From: Patescibacteria group bacterium UBA2193
GTDB taxonomy: Bacteria > Patescibacteriota > Minisyncoccia > Moranbacterales > DUUL01
NCBI GenBank assembly: GCA_002327335.1
Contig: DCVH01000018.1
Location: 1 to 5,276, forward strand
Length of the DNA: 5,276 nt
Direction of reading: 5' to 3'
Shown: one piece after another, positions 1 to 5,276 of the stretch
Layout of the letters: each line of letters begins with the position of its first letter
How positions within the stretch are numbered: the stretch's first letter is position 1
Made by a program: the position numbers and the translations under genes
The notes under the pieces: generated by a model
Told to the model about the DNA's origin: nothing
What the model saw: only the letters and a program-made list of their open reading frames with translations
Databases searched by the model: none

Positions 1-987
1 CCATTCCTGGTCCCATTCTTTCTGGCTTTCGTGATTTATCAATTATTCAAAAAATGGTATAAAAAAATTAATCAAAAGATGGACAGCCCTTCTGTTTCAT
101 CTCTTCTGACGTGTTCTTTGCTATTCCTGATCTTGATTATTCCATTCTTGATAACAATCAGCTTGGTGACAAACGAAGCATCAACTTTGTATCAAAAAAT
201 TCAAGGCACTGATTGGCAACCCCATATAACATCAATCACAAATTTTCCGATTCTGGAAAAAGTAGGAATAAATGCTGAAAATTTAAATATCAAAAATATT
301 GCACTAGATAACTCGCAAGAGATCACTCAAGGAACACAAAACATTGGAAGTTTCATGTTTTTCATTATCAAGTCAATTTATCAGCAAACATCCCACATCC
401 TGTTCATGATATTCGTAATGTTTTTCACTCTCTATTACTTATTTAAAGACGGAGAAAAGATAATGGATAAAATAATGGGATTAAGCCCATTAAGAAACAA
501 GGATGAATACAAGCTACTCGATAATTTTGTCTCGATTTCAAGAGCCACACTAAAGGGATCATTGGTAATCGCAATTATTCAAGGAGTTTTGATGATTTTG
601 GTTTTTTTGATAACCGGCGTCTCCTCCCCTGTTCTCTGGGGAGTGATTACTGTCATTTTTTCCCTTATTCCGTTAGTTGGTTCCGCGTTTGTCTGGTTGC
701 CAGTTGGGATTGTCATGCTGTTACTTGGACACGTTTGGCAATCGATAACAATCTTGGTCATCGGAGGAGTTGTCATCAGCAGCATCGATAATGTGCTGAG
801 ACCAAAATTAGTTGGCAATGAATCAAGTCTCCATCCGCTCCTGGTTTTCTTTTCAATATTAGGAGGAATTGCATTCTTCGGAATATCGGGATTCCTGTTT
901 GGACCAATCATAGTCGTGCTCTTTCTTTCTTTACTTGATATATATAAAAGTGAATTCAAAGCGGAACTCAAAAAATTGAATCAATAA
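1..987 (+). CDS. AI-2E family transporter (PerM-type), 5' end cut by the window edge
   Basis: This is an integral membrane protein of the AI-2E/PerM exporter family. Characterised members move quorum signals or act as ion antiporters, so the substrate here cannot be named. The frame is open to base 1, and the codons before the GTG at 31 encode PFLVPFFLAF, the usual first-helix sequence of the family. That GTG is therefore internal, and probably only a few tens of residues are missing. Counting from base 1, the order is: end of helix 1; a hydrophobic segment near 32-56; a soluble region near 57-115; helices near 118-148 ending in FKDGE (148-152); a long hydrophobic block near 187-260 with IPLVG; then DNVLRPKLVG (263-272), LHPLLVFFSILGG (277-289) and the G-x2-G-x3-GP motif (294-302). 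These are the strongest family signatures. It stands alone on this strand and ends in TAA before a hairpin terminator. Confidence 0.93.
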   Translation, partial: PFLVPFFLAFVIYQLFKKWYKKINQKMDSPSVSSLLTCSLLFLILIIPFLITISLVTNEASTLYQKIQGTDWQPHITSITNFPILEKVGINAENLNIKNIALDNSQEITQGTQNIGSFMFFIIKSIYQQTSHILFMIFVMFFTLYYLFKDGEKIMDKIMGLSPLRNKDEYKLLDNFVSISRATLKGSLVIAIIQGVLMILVFLITGVSSPVLWGVITVIFSLIPLVGSAFVWLPVGIVMLLLGHVWQSITILVIGGVVISSIDNVLRPKLVGNESSLHPLLVFFSILGGIAFFGISGFLFGPIIVVLFLSLLDIYKSEFKAELKKLNQ

Positions 988-1004
988 AAAACTTTTTAAA
1001 AAAC

Positions 1005-1032
1005 AAAAAGCGCTCCCTTTGAAGCGCTTTTT
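1005..1032. terminator. Bidirectional intrinsic terminator between convergent genes
   Basis: A perfect 10-bp inverted repeat, AAAAAGCGCT (1005-1014) and AGCGCTTTTT (1023-1032), encloses an 8-base loop. The GCGC core is flanked by A-runs on one side and T-runs on the other, so a U-tract follows the hairpin on either strand. It lies 17 bases after the AI-2E stop and 18 bases beyond the stop of the minus-strand cysteine-rich gene, so it can end both transcripts. Confidence 0.88.
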
Positions 1033-1050
1033 TATTTTACACAGAACTAA

Positions 1051-1569
1051 CTATTCAAAAAGTTCTTCAATCACTCGATCTTTGCAATTTTCTTTTAAAC
1101 GAACATCTGTAATACTATTGCATATTCCGGAATTCTTTTCCTTGATAGCTTGATTCTTATAACAAACATTTTTTTCAAAATTTTCAGTCAAACCGTCGCA
1201 ATCAGAAGATTGTTTTGGGTCATCATTAATCCCGCATATTTCCAGACAATACTTGTAATCAGAAGTGTTTTTTTTGTCTTCGCAATTATTATTACAATGG
1301 TTTTGGAGAATGTCTGATAGCTCTTGATTTTCTCCAGTTATTACATCACCAGACGCCTCTCCTTCAACGCTCTCTTCGTCTTTTTGTTGCCCTTCTTCAT
1401 CGCCACCCTCCATCAAATCATTGCCCCTCCGACCTTCGTTGTCATCCTCGTCATTACTTATCTCATAAGGAACCTCTCCCTGAAAAAAATATTTATCCTT
1501 ATTTTTCCAAAGATAAAAACCAACGCCGACTAAAATCAGAATGATTATTAAGTAGATGATTTTTTTCAT
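1051..1569 (-). CDS. Small membrane-anchored, acidic, cysteine-rich protein of unknown function
   Basis: I do not recognise a named family. The 172-residue protein begins MKK, then has one hydrophobic segment (about 4-21), which looks like an uncleaved signal anchor with the rest outside the cytoplasm. Residues 36-82 are a very acidic, Gly/Glu/Asp-rich linker of low complexity. The C-terminal part has eight cysteines, at 92, 96, 108, 112, 124, 136, 150 and 162. They form a twin C-x3-C arrangement (C-x3-C-x11-C-x3-C) followed by two C-x11-C units. An even cysteine number and an extracytoplasmic position suggest disulfide-pinned helical hairpins (inference). There is no lipobox cysteine near the anchor. 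The ATG lies 20 bases after the stop of the upstream membrane protein gene with no clear Shine-Dalgarno, so the two are probably one transcript. It ends just before the shared terminator. Confidence 0.8.
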   Translation of the reverse strand: MKKIIYLIIILILVGVGFYLWKNKDKYFFQGEVPYEISNDEDDNEGRRGNDLMEGGDEEGQQKDEESVEGEASGDVITGENQELSDILQNHCNNNCEDKKNTSDYKYCLEICGINDDPKQSSDCDGLTENFEKNVCYKNQAIKEKNSGICNSITDVRLKENCKDRVIEELFE

Positions 1570-1589
1570 ATTAACTTGATAAATATTGA

Positions 1590-2231
1590 TTAACTTTTCT
1601 TATTAAGATATCTTGACTGGGAATAGAAAGTAAAAACGCCGAACAATAAAGCGAGTATGATAAGAATAATATAAATTGCAATATTCTTATACGCATCCAT
1701 CACAAAATTCATTGTTTCTCCAAGTAAATGGATAATCAGCCAGAAGCCGGCAAGCAAAAAACCGATAACAATCGGACGCCAGGAATAATTTTCTTTTTTG
1801 AAATAAAATAACCCAAATATCAAAACAAACAAAGGAATAATAATTGAGGCATGAATAATCAGCTTGTACATTAAATATCGACCCTCTTCTGCTTTCGGGT
1901 AATAAACCTTCACTGAAGACCCGGGTCCACCTGAAATATCAACTGCCATTTCCATTTTTTCCGACACAAAAGGTGCTTCTGCTGAATTATTGCCATAACC
2001 AAAGTTGTTTTTCCAGTTCGTATAATCTCTTTCCACAACAGGATTCAACATTCGATTGGCGTCAAAAATCAACCTCTCTCCAAACATAATAAGAATAATC
2101 ACCAACAAAAAAGCAGCGACCACTCCCAAAACCGAATATCTCTTTTTTACCTCGTTGCCATCTCCTTCTTTTTTTTGCCCCATTGGAACAGAAAAATTTG
2201 TTTGATCGTCTTGATTTAATTGTTTTTCCAT
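1590..2231 (-). CDS. Four-helix membrane protein of unknown function
   Basis: I do not recognise this family. Read from the ATG at 2231 the protein has 213 residues: a hydrophilic N-terminus (about 1-31), helix 1 (about 35-52), an external or cytoplasmic loop of about 70 residues containing an SGGPGSS stretch, and then three closely spaced helices (about 121-144, 153-171 and 182-203) with a short basic tail ending in NKKS. An alternative TTG start at 2267 adds 12 residues. It has AAAGGA upstream, but only three bases from the TTG, which is too close for good pairing. A good -10 box at 2282-2287 would put the transcript start about 8 bases before that TTG, whereas the ATG would have a leader of about 44 bases, so I prefer the ATG. 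The gene is followed after 20 bases by the cysteine-rich anchored protein, so a joint envelope role is possible but not shown. Confidence 0.75.
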   Translation of the reverse strand: MEKQLNQDDQTNFSVPMGQKKEGDGNEVKKRYSVLGVVAAFLLVIILIMFGERLIFDANRMLNPVVERDYTNWKNNFGYGNNSAEAPFVSEKMEMAVDISGGPGSSVKVYYPKAEEGRYLMYKLIIHASIIIPLFVLIFGLFYFKKENYSWRPIVIGFLLAGFWLIIHLLGETMNFVMDAYKNIAIYIILIILALLFGVFTFYSQSRYLNKKS

Positions 2232-2281
2232 TGTAATTTTATTTAACAGGTTAAAATTTTTACTCAAAATTCCTTTCTTAT

Positions 2282-2311
2282 ATTATAACAAAAAAACACA
2301 AAAAATGCCAC
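2282..2311 (-). promoter_or_regulatory. Predicted sigma-70-type promoter for the membrane-protein/cysteine-rich pair
   Basis: Read on the minus strand, a perfect TATAAT -10 box lies at 2282-2287. A weak -35 (GTGGCA, four of six matches to TTGACA) lies at 2306-2311, with an 18-base spacer. The expected transcript start is near 2275. The -10 match is strong, but such hexamers arise easily in AT-rich DNA. The position in the divergent gap supports it. Confidence 0.5.
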
Positions 2312-2336
2312 TGTTAAGTATTTGTACTAAAAAAAC

Positions 2337-2364
2337 TTGTTTAAATTTCAAATTAACTTATAAT
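2337..2364 (+). promoter_or_regulatory. Predicted sigma-70-type promoter for the DUF212 gene
   Basis: A perfect TATAAT lies at 2359-2364, preceded by TTGTTT at 2337-2342 with a 16-base spacer. Only the TTG half matches the -35 consensus. The predicted transcript start, near 2371, would give a leader of about 29 bases before the ATG at 2400. It sits back to back with the minus-strand promoter in the same 132-base gap. Confidence 0.5.
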
Positions 2365-2399
2365 TTAAATAAAGGGGATAATAAAATATCAACATAAAA

Positions 2400-2834
2400 A
2401 TGGAAAATCTAGCTATTGTTTTCATCCCGGTTCTTGTGGCGATAATAACACAGGTCACAAAGTTTGGCTTGTTTAGTCTTAAAAATGGATTAAAATGGGA
2501 ATACTTCTTTACTCACGGGCACATGCCGTCCACTCACAGTGCCTTTGCCATATCGCTGGTGATTATTGTGGGATTCCTGGAAACTATTGTCACTGCACCC
2601 TTCGCTATTGCGGTCGCGCTAGCTGTTATCATTATTGACGACGCGCTGAGACTCCGCATGTATCTCGGAGACCAAGGACGCTATTTGAATATGCTTGTAG
2701 AAAACTTAAATCTGGACGCCAGCAAATACCCTCGCCTCAAAGAACGAGTCGGCCATCGCACTTCCGAAGTAATCGTCGGCCTTATTTTCGGTTCAGCTCT
2801 CTCATTTCTATTCATATTTATCTTTAATTTCTAG
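2400..2834 (+). CDS. Divergent PAP2 family (DUF212, YuiD-like) membrane protein
   Basis: This matches the DUF212 family (acid phosphatase/vanadium haloperoxidase-related, divergent PAP2) along its whole 144 residues, the usual size. Visible motifs are K21 at the end of helix 1, GHMPSTHSA (40-48; family form MPSSHSA), DDALRLR (80-86; the family usually reads DAxGVRR, so the Gly-Val is changed while D81 and R86 are kept), G90 and Q92, and KERVGHRTSEV (114-124; family form ELLGHTPxEV, keeping H119 and E123). Hydrophobic segments lie near 4-24, 48-66, 66-80 and 124-143. The His and Arg residues resemble a PAP2 phosphatase site, so a lipid phosphate or pyrophosphate substrate is plausible, but activity is not established for bacterial members. 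ATG is the first start after an in-frame TAA at 2382. An AGGGG at 2373 is too far upstream (22 bases) to act as a Shine-Dalgarno. Confidence 0.92.
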   Translation: MENLAIVFIPVLVAIITQVTKFGLFSLKNGLKWEYFFTHGHMPSTHSAFAISLVIIVGFLETIVTAPFAIAVALAVIIIDDALRLRMYLGDQGRYLNMLVENLNLDASKYPRLKERVGHRTSEVIVGLIFGSALSFLFIFIFNF

Positions 2835-2860
2835 ATTCAATAAAATTCTCCATAACTCAA

Positions 2861-2885
2861 AAAAAACAGGTCATTCCTGTTTTTT
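2861..2885. terminator. Bidirectional intrinsic terminator between DUF212 and the Mur ligase gene
   Basis: A perfect 10-bp inverted repeat, AAAAAACAGG (2861-2870) and CCTGTTTTTT (2876-2885), has a 5-base loop, TCATT. The A-run on the left and T-run on the right give a U-tract in either direction. It lies 26 bases after the DUF212 stop and 22 bases beyond the minus-strand Mur ligase stop. The GC part of the stem is short (CAGG/CCTG), so strength may be moderate. Confidence 0.85.
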
Positions 2886-2907
2886 GTTTCGATTAATTAC
2901 CGCTCGA

Positions 2908-4236
2908 TTATAAAGATTTCAATATTTTCTCAACAACCCTTATGTCATTCCAAGAAATTCTCTTTTCGCCGATTGCCATCACTTCTTCTGCTCCCTTGCC
3001 TGTTATCAAGACAACGTCGCCAGGCTTTGTCATTTGCAAAGCTTTTTTGATTGCCTCTTCCCTGTCCATAACAATCCAAAGATTTTCGTTTTTTGTTTTA
3101 TTTTCGATTCCTCGAGCAATTTCTTCGATGATCTGATTTGGATTTTCATGATAGGGGTCTTCGTTGGTCAAAACAACAAAATCAGCATAATCAGAAGCGA
3201 TTTTGCCCATAATCGGCCGTTTTCCTCGATCCCGTTCTCCACAACTTCCAAAAACCCAAAATAATTTCCCGCCATTTTTATTGACTGCCTCGCGAATCAT
3301 TTCTCCGACCTTTTCCATTGAGTCTGGAGTCAATGCATAATCAACAATAATGGAAATTCCCAAATTATTTTCAACATACTCCATCCTTCCAGGAATTTTT
3401 TTTATTTCATTTAAACTTTTTTTAATTTTATCAAGCTCCATCCCCTGAGACAATCCGACACAAATGGCCGCCAAAGCGTTTTCGATATTAAAATCTCCTT
3501 GTAATTTCAAATTAATCCTTTCTCCATTGACAACGAATTCGCTTCCCGAATTTTCCCTTTTAATATTCCGAGCAATTATTTTAACAACGTTTTCGGTTTC
3601 ATTTTTTCTGCCTAGATTTTCCAAAGAATATCCATATTTCAAATCAGCTTGATGACTCAAAAATTTGTTGGCAAACTCGCTTTCCAAATTAACCACCGCT
3701 ACTTTGGGATTCTTCTGCTTTGACATCTTGTGAAACCAAGAACCTTTCTCCTTGAGAAGAACGAATAGCTTTTCTTTCGCAGTTCCATATTCTTCCATGT
3801 TCTTATGGTAATCAAGATGCTCCCGCGTTACATTTGTAACCACCGCCACGTCAAAATCAATTCCCCAAATTCTGTTTTGATCAAGAGCGTGAGAAGATGT
3901 TTCCAAAACAAGATATTTGCAACCAGCTTGAACCGCTTGATGAATAAACTTTTGAACCTGCCAAGGAGAAAGTGTGGTAAACTTAGTTTTGTTGACCCGC
4001 TCTTCTTTCCCAATCCGAAAATTAATCGTTGAACTAACCGCCACCAAAGACCCATCAGATTCAAGCACCTTTCCGATCATTTGTGTAGTAGTTGTCTTTC
4101 CATTTGTTCCTGTCACTCCGATTATAATTAAATTTCGAGAAGGAAAACCAAAACAAAAATTGGCAACCACTGCTTTTAAAAAATGAAAAATATTTTTAAG
4201 TCCTTGCGGAACTATTTTTTTAATTTCGTGTAACAT
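2908..4236 (-). CDS. murE: MurE-like Mur ligase without the usual N-terminal substrate-binding domain
   Basis: This is an ATP-dependent amide ligase of the Mur family. By best motif match it is MurE, which adds the third stem-peptide residue to UDP-MurNAc-L-Ala-D-Glu in the cytoplasm. Visible are the P-loop GTNGKTTT (43-50), ETSSHAL (112-118), TNVTREHLDYH (134-144), a lysine at the expected carbamylation position (K154 in TAKEKLF), NIENALAA (250-257), PGRME (282-286), VDYALTPDSM (298-307), GERDRGKRP (333-341), TNEDPYHENP (357-366) and ITGKGAEE (411-418). The P-loop comes about 70 residues earlier than in E. coli MurE, so the UDP-binding first domain is replaced by a short, partly hydrophobic leader. 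The MurE DNPR-type motif reads EDPY, the histidine of DYAHTPD is Leu302, and that of GKGHE is Ala416. The acceptor amino acid therefore cannot be predicted. The ATG lies inside the end of the FemABX gene (17-base overlap), suggesting translational coupling. Confidence 0.88.
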   Translation of the reverse strand: MLHEIKKIVPQGLKNIFHFLKAVVANFCFGFPSRNLIIIGVTGTNGKTTTTQMIGKVLESDGSLVAVSSTINFRIGKEERVNKTKFTTLSPWQVQKFIHQAVQAGCKYLVLETSSHALDQNRIWGIDFDVAVVTNVTREHLDYHKNMEEYGTAKEKLFVLLKEKGSWFHKMSKQKNPKVAVVNLESEFANKFLSHQADLKYGYSLENLGRKNETENVVKIIARNIKRENSGSEFVVNGERINLKLQGDFNIENALAAICVGLSQGMELDKIKKSLNEIKKIPGRMEYVENNLGISIIVDYALTPDSMEKVGEMIREAVNKNGGKLFWVFGSCGERDRGKRPIMGKIASDYADFVVLTNEDPYHENPNQIIEEIARGIENKTKNENLWIVMDREEAIKKALQMTKPGDVVLITGKGAEEVMAIGEKRISWNDIRVVEKILKSL

Positions 4237-5263
4237 CTTTTATTTTTTGTAAAAATCGATAAATAAAATATTTTCTCTTATTGATAACAATATCCCAGCA
4301 CCCCGGAAAGTCAACGATTTTTTCTTTTGGTGCAAAACTGATTTTGAATCGAGTTATTCCAGCCCATTTTATGTTTTGTGTTTCGTTTTTATTTTTTTGT
4401 GCTTGTTTAGAATTTTTAATTTCGAATTTAGAATTTTCAACCATTACTCCTCCAAAATCATATTTTTCACACCCGATTTTCTTAGCATACCTGATTGACT
4501 CCCATTGCAACGCATAATTTGCCATGACATTCCTGTTTTCATTAGAAGAAGCTCCATGCAAATAGGTTGCCACTCCTCCAAAAAAACTGACAATGATTGC
4601 TGAGACAACTTTTCCTCCATGTTTTGCAAGATATAGTTTAATTTTATCATCGCCAATCTCAGTCACCATCTTGCGATAATATTCAAACGGATGAATCGAG
4701 ATCTGATCACGTTTTGCCGTTTCTTTTGAAATTTCATAAAAAATTTCGATGTCTTCTGAGGGTTTTCGTGAAACTTCGATTTCAACTCCCTTCTTCCCGC
4801 TCAATCGAATATTATAACGAGTTTTCGGTTTCATTTGTGACAAAATTTCTTCTTCAGATTTATTCAAATCAAGCATTATCGTTTGTGCTGGTTCGTGATT
4901 TTTTCTGGATTTTTCAATGTACCACTTTCCGCCCAGAACATCTTTTATTTTCTCAAAATTTTCTTGACTTTGAGGCTCGATTCTCAACCAACCAGCTTTT
5001 TTGACTTCACAACCACCAATAATTTTTTCCATCACTCCTCGCAATTCTTCATTTGAAATATTTTTCGAAAAAATCGGACCTCTCGGAACAAAAAAATAAT
5101 CACCGGCGATTGGAAGTGTGTGTCGAAAAGCTTTTAAATAAAAATTTTCTTGTTCAAAAGACAGCGTTTCTTTCCCAACACTTTCTTGAAATTTTTGCCA
5201 ATCTGGAGATTGCAGAAAACCACCATCGATAGAATTTTCTTTCAAAAAAAGTTCATTATCCAT
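4220..5263 (-). CDS. FemABX family peptidyltransferase (aminoacyl-tRNA-dependent, peptidoglycan bridge type)
   Basis: Members carry two GNAT-like domains and transfer amino acids from aminoacyl-tRNA to the stem peptide of peptidoglycan precursors. The 347 residues are full length for the FemX-like form without the FemA coiled-coil arm. Family marks are FLQSPDWQKF (16-25), the PRGPIF stretch (60-65), MKPKTRYNIRLSGKKGVEI (144-162, the strongest signature), HGASSNENRN (236-245), YDFGGV (268-273), WAGITRFKISF (300-310) and PGCWDIVIN (320-328). Between YDFGGV and WAGITRFK lies a Lys/Asn/Gln-rich stretch (276-299), longer than I expect there and encoded by repeat-like DNA. The ATG at 5263 is the first start after an in-frame TGA at 5270-5272, and the conserved N-terminal motif follows closely. 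A TATAAT touches the start codon. It overlaps the MurE-like gene by 17 bases, which supports a role in the cell-wall peptide. The acceptor and amino acid donated are unknown. Confidence 0.9.
   Translation of the reverse strand: MDNELFLKENSIDGGFLQSPDWQKFQESVGKETLSFEQENFYLKAFRHTLPIAGDYFFVPRGPIFSKNISNEELRGVMEKIIGGCEVKKAGWLRIEPQSQENFEKIKDVLGGKWYIEKSRKNHEPAQTIMLDLNKSEEEILSQMKPKTRYNIRLSGKKGVEIEVSRKPSEDIEIFYEISKETAKRDQISIHPFEYYRKMVTEIGDDKIKLYLAKHGGKVVSAIIVSFFGGVATYLHGASSNENRNVMANYALQWESIRYAKKIGCEKYDFGGVMVENSKFEIKNSKQAQKNKNETQNIKWAGITRFKISFAPKEKIVDFPGCWDIVINKRKYFIYRFLQKIKDVTRN
4367..4438 (-). repeat. Repeat-like low-complexity insertion inside the FemABX gene
   Basis: This 72-base stretch encodes residues 276-299 and is almost free of G on the coding strand. 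It contains an exact 11-base direct repeat (TTTAGAATTTT on the plus strand) at 4406-4416 and 4427-4437, a 21-base period that gives NSK...NSK in the protein. A TTCGAA core (4421-4426) sits between the copies. Short AATTC/TTCGAA-rich tracts of this kind are familiar as dispersed repeats in AT-rich and CPR genomes. That link comes from memory and cannot be tested with one copy. Confidence 0.5.
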
Positions 5264-5276
5264 ATTATATCAAACT

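Noticed and set aside
31..33. GTG as the true start of the AI-2E transporter
   Set aside because: The frame is open to base 1 and the ten preceding codons encode typical first-helix sequence of the family, so the gene starts outside the window.
579..971. Minus-strand open frame of 130 codons opposite the AI-2E transporter gene
   Set aside because: It lies wholly antisense to a gene with clear family motifs, and its translation has no recognisable domain.
2373..2377. AGGGG as a Shine-Dalgarno for the DUF212 gene
   Set aside because: It is 22 bases from the ATG, and no in-frame start exists between it and the ATG (stop at 2382).
2268..2399. Possible small RNA or riboswitch in the divergent gap
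   Set aside because: The gap is only 132 bases and very AT-rich, and is accounted for by two back-to-back promoters. I saw no stable hairpin.
2942..4186. Several plus-strand open frames of 60-76 codons, and a 78-codon minus-strand frame, within the Mur ligase gene
   Set aside because: All are shadows of the well-supported ligase frame, and their translations show no domain or motif I recognise.
4281..5004. Short open frames on both strands within the FemABX gene
   Set aside because: They overlap conserved FemABX motifs in another frame, and their translations look like chance reading of AT-rich DNA.
1..5276. Alternative genetic code (UGA read as glycine, as in Gracilibacteria)
   Set aside because: All six genes close with TAA or TAG without needing in-frame TGA, and conserved glycines in the motifs are encoded normally.

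Overview
The window is AT-rich, tightly packed bacterial DNA with six protein genes and no RNA genes, insertion sequences or CRISPR arrays. All six reading frames are open under the standard code, and their stops are TAA or TAG. The setting is small genes, weak or absent Shine-Dalgarno sites, very short gaps, and a Mur ligase lacking its usual N-terminal domain next to a FemABX-type enzyme. This suggests a Patescibacteria/CPR lineage, perhaps Moranbacteria-like. That placement is inference from gene style, not from a marker gene.

Layout from left to right. (1) A plus-strand AI-2E-type membrane transporter runs in from the left edge. (2) It converges, across a bidirectional hairpin terminator at 1005-1032, on a minus-strand pair of unrecognised envelope genes: a four-helix membrane protein (start near 2231 or 2267) followed 20 bases later by a small membrane-anchored, cysteine-rich protein. 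(3) The interval 2268-2399 is a divergent promoter region. It serves this pair on the minus strand and a DUF212 (divergent PAP2) membrane protein on the plus strand. (4) The DUF212 gene converges, across a second bidirectional terminator at 2861-2885, on a minus-strand pair made of a FemABX peptidyltransferase and a MurE-like ligase. These two genes overlap by 17 bases.

The clearest functional theme is the envelope. The MurE-like enzyme would extend the peptidoglycan stem peptide in the cytoplasm, and the FemABX protein would add amino acids to a stem or bridge from aminoacyl-tRNA. The DUF212 protein has a phosphatase-like motif in a membrane setting and may act on a lipid phosphate, though this is unproven. 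The most notable points are the MurE-like protein's missing N-terminal domain and changed signature residues, the regular cysteine spacing in the small anchored protein, and a repeat-like, lysine/asparagine-rich insertion in the FemABX protein. I found no clear sign of a wholly new system. The unrecognised membrane/cysteine-rich pair is the best candidate for something undescribed.
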